Source: Flaveria trinervia
Taxonomy: Eukaryota > Streptophyta > Magnoliopsida > Asterales > Asteraceae
DNA: 64,000 nt
Assembly: GCA_025506515.1 (NCBI GenBank)
Contig: CM046444.1
Location: forward strand, 69,419,068 to 69,483,067
Reading direction: 5' to 3'
Below the pieces are notes generated by a model. It ran no database searches and was not told the origin of the DNA. It saw nothing but the letters and a program-made list of their open reading frames with translations. Within the stretch, counting starts at the first letter, position 1. Every line of letters starts with the position of its first letter. The position numbers and the translations under genes were made by a program. This document shows, piece after piece, positions 57,944 to 64,000 of this stretch.

Positions 57944-60900
57944 TTGTTTATTTTTGCAGGGTTCTTCAACATGCCAAAGTAGCATCTGGTATGTAGACAG
58001 TGGGGGATCTATGCACATGACTGGGAACAGCTCTCTTCTTCATGACTACTCTCAAGGAAAGAAGGGATTTGTCTCTTTTGGCAATGATGCTAGGGGTTAC
58101 ATCATCGGTAAGGGCTTTGTCTCCAATGGAGAAATCAAATTTGATGATGTTAATCATGTGGAAAATCTCAAGTACAATCTCTTGAGTGTCAGTCAAATGT
58201 GTGATAAAGGCCATGTTGCCCTTTTCACCAGTCAAAACTGTAGGATTCTGTCATCCAAAGTTTTGCACTTGATTGACAAGGTGTTGGATGATCACACTCT
58301 CCTGAAAGCCAACAGGACAGGAAGAGTGTATGCCTTAGATCTCTCTAAGAAGATAGATCTCAAAGGCAATCCTTGCCTATTTTCCAAAGCCTCTTCTCAA
58401 GAATCTAAACTGTGGCACAGGAGGCTTGGTCATGTTAATCTCAAAAACATGAATCAGCTTACCCACAATAGTTTAGTCAGAGGCTTACCAATAAAGGAGT
58501 TCCACTGTGATGAAACCTGCACTGCGTGTTTAAAAGGAAAACAGCACAAAGTCTCATTCCCTCCCATTGAAGTGCCTAAGTCCAGTGCCTGCTTGCAATT
58601 ACTGCATATGGATCTATTTGGTCCTGTGAGAGTAATGAGCATGGCAAAGAAGAAATACTGTCTGGTAATTGTGGATGATTACTCCAGATTTTTATGGACT
58701 TTCTTTCTACATTCAAAGGATGAGGCTGCTCAGAAGATTATTCACTTTGTGCTGTACATTGAGAAGCAGTATTCCCTTCCAGTCAAGTGTATTAGGAGTG
58801 ACAATGGAACTGAGTTCAGAAATATACACTTGATGACTTCTATCTTTCAAAGGGAATCAAAAGGCAGTTCAGCATTCCAAGGACTCCAGAACAAAATGGA
58901 GTAGTGGAGAGAAAGAACAGGACCCTCATTGAAGCTGCAAGGTCCATGCTGGCTGACTCAGGTTTGCCACTGACCTTTTGGGCTGAAGCTGTCAACACAC
59001 CTGTTATGTGCAAAATAGAGTTTTAGTAAATCAGAGGTTGATGAAGACTCCATATGAAGTTCTCCATCATTTGGCTCCTTTGATTTCATTTTTCAAAGCA
59101 TTTGGATGTCCCTGTTTTATTCTCCACACAAAGGATCAACTCCATAAATTTGATCCTAAGGTGGATGCAGGGTACTTTGTTGGTTATTCATCTACTTGCA
59201 AGGCATACAGAGTCTTCAACTGCAGAACAAAGATGGTTAAAGAAACTCTACATGTTAAGTTTAATGAATCTCCAAAGGACAAGATTCCACAAAGTCCTGT
59301 GGAGTTATTTGATTTGGACATACTGCAATATGTTCCTTATCAAACTCTTGATGTTGCTCCTGTCAACAATTCACCACCTGGTGGTACTGCTGATGATGAT
59401 GATGATTGCAGTACTCACCTCTTCAGGTTTAGTGATCAGCTGCCTGACTCAGCTAGACCTGATGTTCCTGTAGCTCCAGTAGCACCATCCACAACAAATG
59501 CTGATGAGATCTCTTCGAATTCAACTTCCTTTGAATTACCATCCACTGATTGTTTCAAGGAAATGATTCACCATCACCATCTGTTGCTGCTGAGCCGGCT
59601 ACAAACACTTGCACAGATCTCATTGTGTATCAAGATCTGAAGAATCACCCTATGTCTCAAATCATTGGTGATATCACTGCTGGAGTATCAACAAGAAGTC
59701 AATTGTCAAATTTCTGCTTCTATGCTCTCTTCATCAGTCAGCAAGAGCCAAAGAATTATCACATTGCTTTAAAGGACAATGGATGGGTTGATGCCATGCA
59801 GCTTGAGCTTCTTCAGTTCAAGAAACAGCAAGTGTGGGAACTGGTTCCTCTACCTCCAGGTAAGTGTGCAATAGGCACTAAATGGGTGTTTAGGAACAAA
59901 ACTGATGAAAATGGGCTTATTGTTAAGAACAAGGCCAGACTGGTTGTTCAGGGGTTTGCACAAGAAGAAGGTATTGATTATGATGAAACCTTTGCCCCTG
60001 TAGCCAGACTGGAAGAAATTCGATTGTTTTTAGCTTATGCTGCTTATCAAAACCTTAAAGTTTTTCAAATGGATGTTAAAAGTGCATTTTTGTATGGAAA
60101 AATTAAAGAAGAGGTTTATGTATGTCAACCTCCAGGCTTTGAGGACAATAAACATCCTAATTGGGTGTATAAGCTTGATAAAGCTCTTTATGGGTTAAAA
60201 CAAGCTCCCAGAGCCTGGTATGAGACATTATCAAACTTTCTTCTGGAAAACAATTTCACTAGAGGCTCCATAGATAAGACTTTATTCATTAAGAAAGCTA
60301 GGCAACATAATCTAGTTGTTCAAATTTATGTAGATGACATCATTTTTGCATCCTCTGATCCAAAGTTGTGTGATGCCTTTACAAAGTTGATGCAACAGAA
60401 GTTTGAAATGAGTGCCATGGGAGAATTACAGTTCTTTCTGGGGTTGCAAATCAAACAAAAGGCTGATGGAATTTTTATTCATCAGTCCAAATATACAAAA
60501 GATCTTTTGCAAAAGTTTGATTTACAAAACTGTAAGCCTTGTTCTACTCCCATGAGCAGCACCACACAACTGGACACAGATCAGAAAGGTAAAGTGGTTG
60601 ATGAAACACTTTACACATGTATGATTGGGTCCTTGATGTATTTAACAGCTTCTAGACCAGATATTATGTTTGCTACATGTGTTTGTGCTAGATTTCAGGC
60701 TGCACCTAAAGAGTCTCATTTGATTGCAGTCAAGAGGATCTTTAGATATCTGCAAGGCACTCCATCTCTAGGTTTATGGTATTCTACCGGACATTCTGGT
60801 AAATTAGTTGCTTTTTCTGACAGTGACTATGCAGGGTGTAAGTTGACCAGGAAATCAACTTCTGGTGGATGTCAATTCCTAGGCAACTGGTTGATTTCTT

Positions 60901-61269
60901 GGCAGAGCAAGAAACAGACCTCAGTTGCTACATCCACTGCTGAAGCAGAGTACATTGCTGCTGCAAGTTGTACATCTCAGGTACTTTGGCTTCAAACCAA
61001 CTTTTGGATTATGGCATTACAGAGACTAAGACTCCATTGTTAATGGATAGTGCTTCAGCTCTTTGCATTGTCAAAAATCCAGTCCAGCACTCTAGGACCA
61101 ACATATAGAGATCATACATCATTTTATAAGGGATTGTTTTGAAAAAGGTCTGATTGATCCTAAGTTTGTGCCTAGTGCTGATGAGCTTGCAGACATTTTT
61201 ACTAAGCCTTTGGATAGTTCAACTTTCCAAAACCTGGTGTTAAGGCTTGGTATGCTGCAACTAGAATAA
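57858..61269 (+). pseudogene. A(+) pol (PR-IN-RT-RNase H), nearly intact
   Basis: Protease DSGGSMHMTG at 57996; integrase zinc region HRRLGHVN to CTACLKGKQHK (58413-58550); integrase core HMDLFGPV (58606), SDNGTEFRN (58797) and QNGVVERKNRTL (near 58895); RT (CAIGTKWVFRNK near 59866, VFQMDVKSAFLYG near 60061, YVDD 60327-60338, GSLMYLTASRPDIMF near 60628); RNase H (SDSDYAG, KSTSGGCQFLGN, STAEAEYIAAASC); DIFTKPLDSS near 61194; stop at 61269. Open pieces are 348, 210 and 497 codons. Breaks near 58850-58900, 59000, 59550, 60990 and 61090 are mostly single-base relative to A(-). Confidence 0.93.
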
Positions 61270-62031
61270 GTGAAACTACTGATGATCTTAGTAATTCGTA
61301 CTGATGATCACGAGTACCTATGTCACATATAAGTACTGATGAGCTCTTTTACCCTCAGTAGTTTTTATAACTACTGAAGGCTAAATGTCTCACAAGTACT
61401 GAAGTACTTCATCTGTTCTAAACTACTGATGTAGTTACAACTACTGATGCAGTTACAACTACTGCAATCACTAAAAACAGATAAGTACTGATGTCCTATG
61501 AAACAACTGAAATCAGCCAAAAAGACTGATGAATGTGTTGAGGACAGTCTGAAACAGCTGAAAAGCTAAGAATTGACGAAAACAGCTGAAGAGACTTTCT
61601 CTTCAGTCGTTTGTACAACTGCTGTTTCATTTTAAACAACTGAAGCAAAACCACATCTTCAGTTGTTTTATAACTACTGATGACTAATCCAAGTCTTCAG
61701 TTGTTTACAACAGCTGATGACAAAACCACTGTCCTCAGTAGTTTCATAACTACTGATGACAAACACCAAGTCCTCAGTTGTTTCAATCATCTGAAGTCAA
61801 AACACGGTCTTCAGTAGTTTTCTAAACTACTGATGCCTAACACCACGACTTCAGCTGTTTCAACGTCTGAACGGATAATACCATGTCAACGGTCGTTTAA
61901 AACTACTGATGACTAACACCACATCCTTCAGTCGTTTTCTTACCTGTACCCTATATATATCCGCAACCTTAGCTCTCAATGCTTCATCTTCTTCAAACCT
62001 AACGTTCCTCTCCAAAACTTCCCTCTTCTCA
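61270..62031 (+). repeat. pol/ORF3 spacer of A(+): array of inverted repeats
   Basis: Same array as 41106-41917. Units include CAGTAGTTTTTATAACTACTGAAG (61359-61382), TCTTCAGTTGTTTACAACAGCTGATG (61703-61728) and TCCTCAGTAGTTTCATAACTACTGATG (61733-61759). A TATATATAT run near 61953 precedes ORF3 by ~80 bp. No coding potential. Confidence 0.85.
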
Positions 62032-64000
62032 ATGGCGTCTATGCAAATTAAACCGCGACACAACTGTGTTGCATACCTCACTAAATCGCCGATCTGGACT
62101 AAGTTCGATACTGCTATCGATCTTATGGTTCAGTCCCATACAACAAGGCATTCTTCTGAATCCCATCTTACATGCCGAATCCTTGCACCAATTTTGGATG
62201 AACGTTACTGTTACCACTGGGGAGAACAACACCCATCCCTCCAGCGGTCGTCAACAACAAAGAAGTAATCATCACTCCTGCAATAATCCGCCAAATTCTT
62301 CAACTGAATGATGCTACTTCTCCTGCTGGATATCCGAAGGGCACCATAGATCTATCCTTTGCTCAACATGGATATCAAGGCGATCTCAGTGCCTCCACTA
62401 TCATGAAGAAATACTTTAATGACGCTGAGCGCCTGATCTTTCACATGGTGAATGTATGTTTGGCCCCTAAGACGTCGTCTTGGGATCAAATGTCAACAAA
62501 ATGGCAGCAGGTAATGTATTCTATTCTTGAGCAACAACCACTTAATTTTTCTGAAATAATATTTTTAGAGCTCAAGGATACGGCTCAAAAACTAACTGCC
62601 ACCGTTGGATACTTTATCCACGGTTCATAATGGCCATCATTACAAACCAGCTTAATGCTGAGGGACTTGTTGGCTTGGGAGTCCCTGCTACGGCTGTTCT
62701 GCCGGAAGTATACTCCCGGCACAACTCTGACCGGACACTCAAAATGGCTACCAAGCTGCGAAAACCCACGTAGCTGGAACCCACAGCCACCACCTCCAAA
62801 TCCAAAGTCCCCACCAAACCCACCAAGAAGAAACCCAAAACGGCTACTCAGGGAATTGAGTCCCCTGAGGATGCCCCTGCAACACAAACGCAGGATATAT
62901 CCACTAGTCCAAACCCCCTAGTGGATACAATGACTCCTCCAGCCACAACCGCTCAGGCTTCCTCTCAACAGGAGCCTGCAGCAACCACACAAGGGGCACC
63001 AACATATCTCGGATCTTCCTCACTTGAGGAGATTGCCATTGAAGAGCACCAACCTCCCCAGGTGCACACTGCTTCTATCCCTTCACCCCAAACTACCACC
63101 CCTCACAGCCCAACTTTAATAGTTGCACAAGTGCTGACTCAATTGCACTCCTCACCCCCTCCCCAGAAACCACTTACTACTGGAATACCTCTACAATTGA
63201 GGGGGAGGAACACAGTGCACTTGAGAACCCACAGCACAGGGGTTTCCCACTTCTATCTCCTGGTGTAGACAAGGAGCTTAGAATATCTAGTGAGGCTGCC
63301 ACCTCCTCTGACTCAGCACATGACCAGAGTGGGGCTGGTAACATTGCTAAGACCTCACTAGAGGCAACAGCTGATGATGGACATTGTCCTGAGGCTGGAA
63401 GTCCCCAGTACCAAGCACAAGGGGCACATGCACCAACTGGTCTACACCCAGTGCATGTAAATCCTGCTCTAAGCAGGAGGTCAGATGATTCAGCTTCGGC
63501 TGATGATGACCTGGGCTTTTTCTATGATGTTCTTGCCCAGAACACAATCCTTGAAGAGAAAGTCAGTAGGCTGCAAAACCTACTTGACCAACTCTCACAA
63601 GGAGAAAGACCATCTGCCTCTACCCACCAACAGATGGCACCTTCACTTGAAGGTTTCCCAAACACTGAGTCACTCCAAACTTAACCACCTGCCTCTGCTT
63701 CAGGCCCTACTTCTCAGGAACAGAACCCTCCTGAGCAAATAGGTGCTGTACTCCAAAATTCCCTCCCTCTCATCACACCCATAATCACTGATATTGTGAC
63801 CAAAGCCATTGATGAGAGGCTTTCCTCAACTTTACAGCCCTTGATTGAGGCTGCTGTCCAAAAGACTCTTTCTGCGGCACAAACCCCTTCCTCCAATGCA
63901 TCCAAAAAGGGGGAGAGTACTGCAGTGAAAGAAAAGAAGAGGAAAAGATCTGAGGAAAAGAAGGAAGCGAAGCAAGCCCAAAAGGAGGAGAAAGAACAAC
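62032..64000 (+). pseudogene. A(+) third ORF (ORF3), cut by the window edge
   Basis: It starts MASMQIKPRHNCVAYLTKSP at 62032, collinear with ORF3 of A(-). Domain pieces are GYQGDLSASTIMKKYFNDAE (near 62371), APKTSSWDQMSTKWQQVM (near 62464), a Pro/Thr-rich middle (62760-63200), and 63451-63684 with a coiled-coil-like segment (NTILEEKVSRLQNLLDQLSQ). The last visible part is strongly basic and acidic (KEKKRKRSEEKKEAKQAQ). Frameshifts lie near 62130, 62270, 62630, 62770, 63190 and 63685. No membrane segment or signal peptide is seen. Function unknown. Confidence 0.8.

Larger units (their letters stand above)
33355..64000 (+). mobile_element. Element A(+): Sirevirus-like copia, runs off the right edge
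   Basis: Left LTR 33355-34272, an exact tRNA-iMet primer site, gag from 34507, interrupted at 36700/57298 by A(-), then gag end, pol, a palindrome-rich spacer and ORF3 to the window edge. The 5 bases GAAAG occur on both sides of A(-), and the gag reading frame resumes in the right context across it (TSSRK ... SLKTTKEA). Left target duplication would be AAAGA (33350-33354). It lies in the leader of C(-). Confidence 0.93.

Noticed and set aside
1..64000. tRNA or rRNA genes, CRISPR arrays, bacterial operons or defence systems
   Set aside because: None were seen. The iMet-like motifs are primer-binding sites next to LTRs, and the repeats lack spacer structure.

Overview
This window looks like plant nuclear DNA, most likely from a eudicot, made almost entirely of LTR retrotransposons inserted into one another. 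The plant assignment rests on Ty1/copia elements of Sirevirus type (gag with two zinc knuckles, pol, then a third ORF), primer-binding sites matching plant initiator tRNA-Met, and a fragment of what looks like a plant housekeeping gene. I saw no intact host gene, tRNA, rRNA or CRISPR array. Family letters used here (A, C, D, E, F, L) are my own labels. Lineage names are from memory, because no search was possible.

Left part (1-24790). The substrate is a tandem repeat with units of about 520-630 bp, visible at 1559-1593, 16934-18592 and 24216-24790. The window opens inside the end of a long LTR (family L, 1-1558). Element E (1594-16933, target duplication AAAGC) is a complete but decayed Sirevirus-like copia element. 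Its third ORF is interrupted by a solo L LTR (11945-14945, minus, duplication CGGCT), which is itself interrupted by a solo A-family LTR (13188-14080, duplication TAGCC). At 18593-24215 lies a rearranged L element: LTR piece, gypsy pol piece, copia RT piece, then an LTR piece carrying an inverted copy of its own terminus.

Right part (24791-64000). This is a deep nest. The LTR of F (minus) lies in the tandem repeat and D (plus copia, gag only) lies in F. D abuts a host-gene fragment at 28515-28890, which is cut by C(-). C(-) is cut in its leader by A(+) at 33355. A(+) is cut in gag by A(-) (36701-57297, duplication GAAAG), and A(-) is cut in gag by C(+) (46842-55053, duplication ATAGC). A(+) resumes at 57303 and runs off the right edge in its third ORF. 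The outer partners of F, D and C(-) must lie beyond position 64000.

Working logic. Each autonomous element has LTR promoter, primer-binding site, gag, protease, integrase, RT and RNase H in copia order, then a polypurine tract. E and both A copies add a third ORF of unknown function. Most reading frames are broken, but many breaks in the young elements are single-base changes in homopolymer runs, so some may be sequencing errors. The most interesting signals are the captured or orphaned host-gene exon, a conserved +1 gag/pol overlap that sits beside a splice-acceptor-like sequence, palindrome arrays in LTRs and spacers, and a repeated leader motif in family C.
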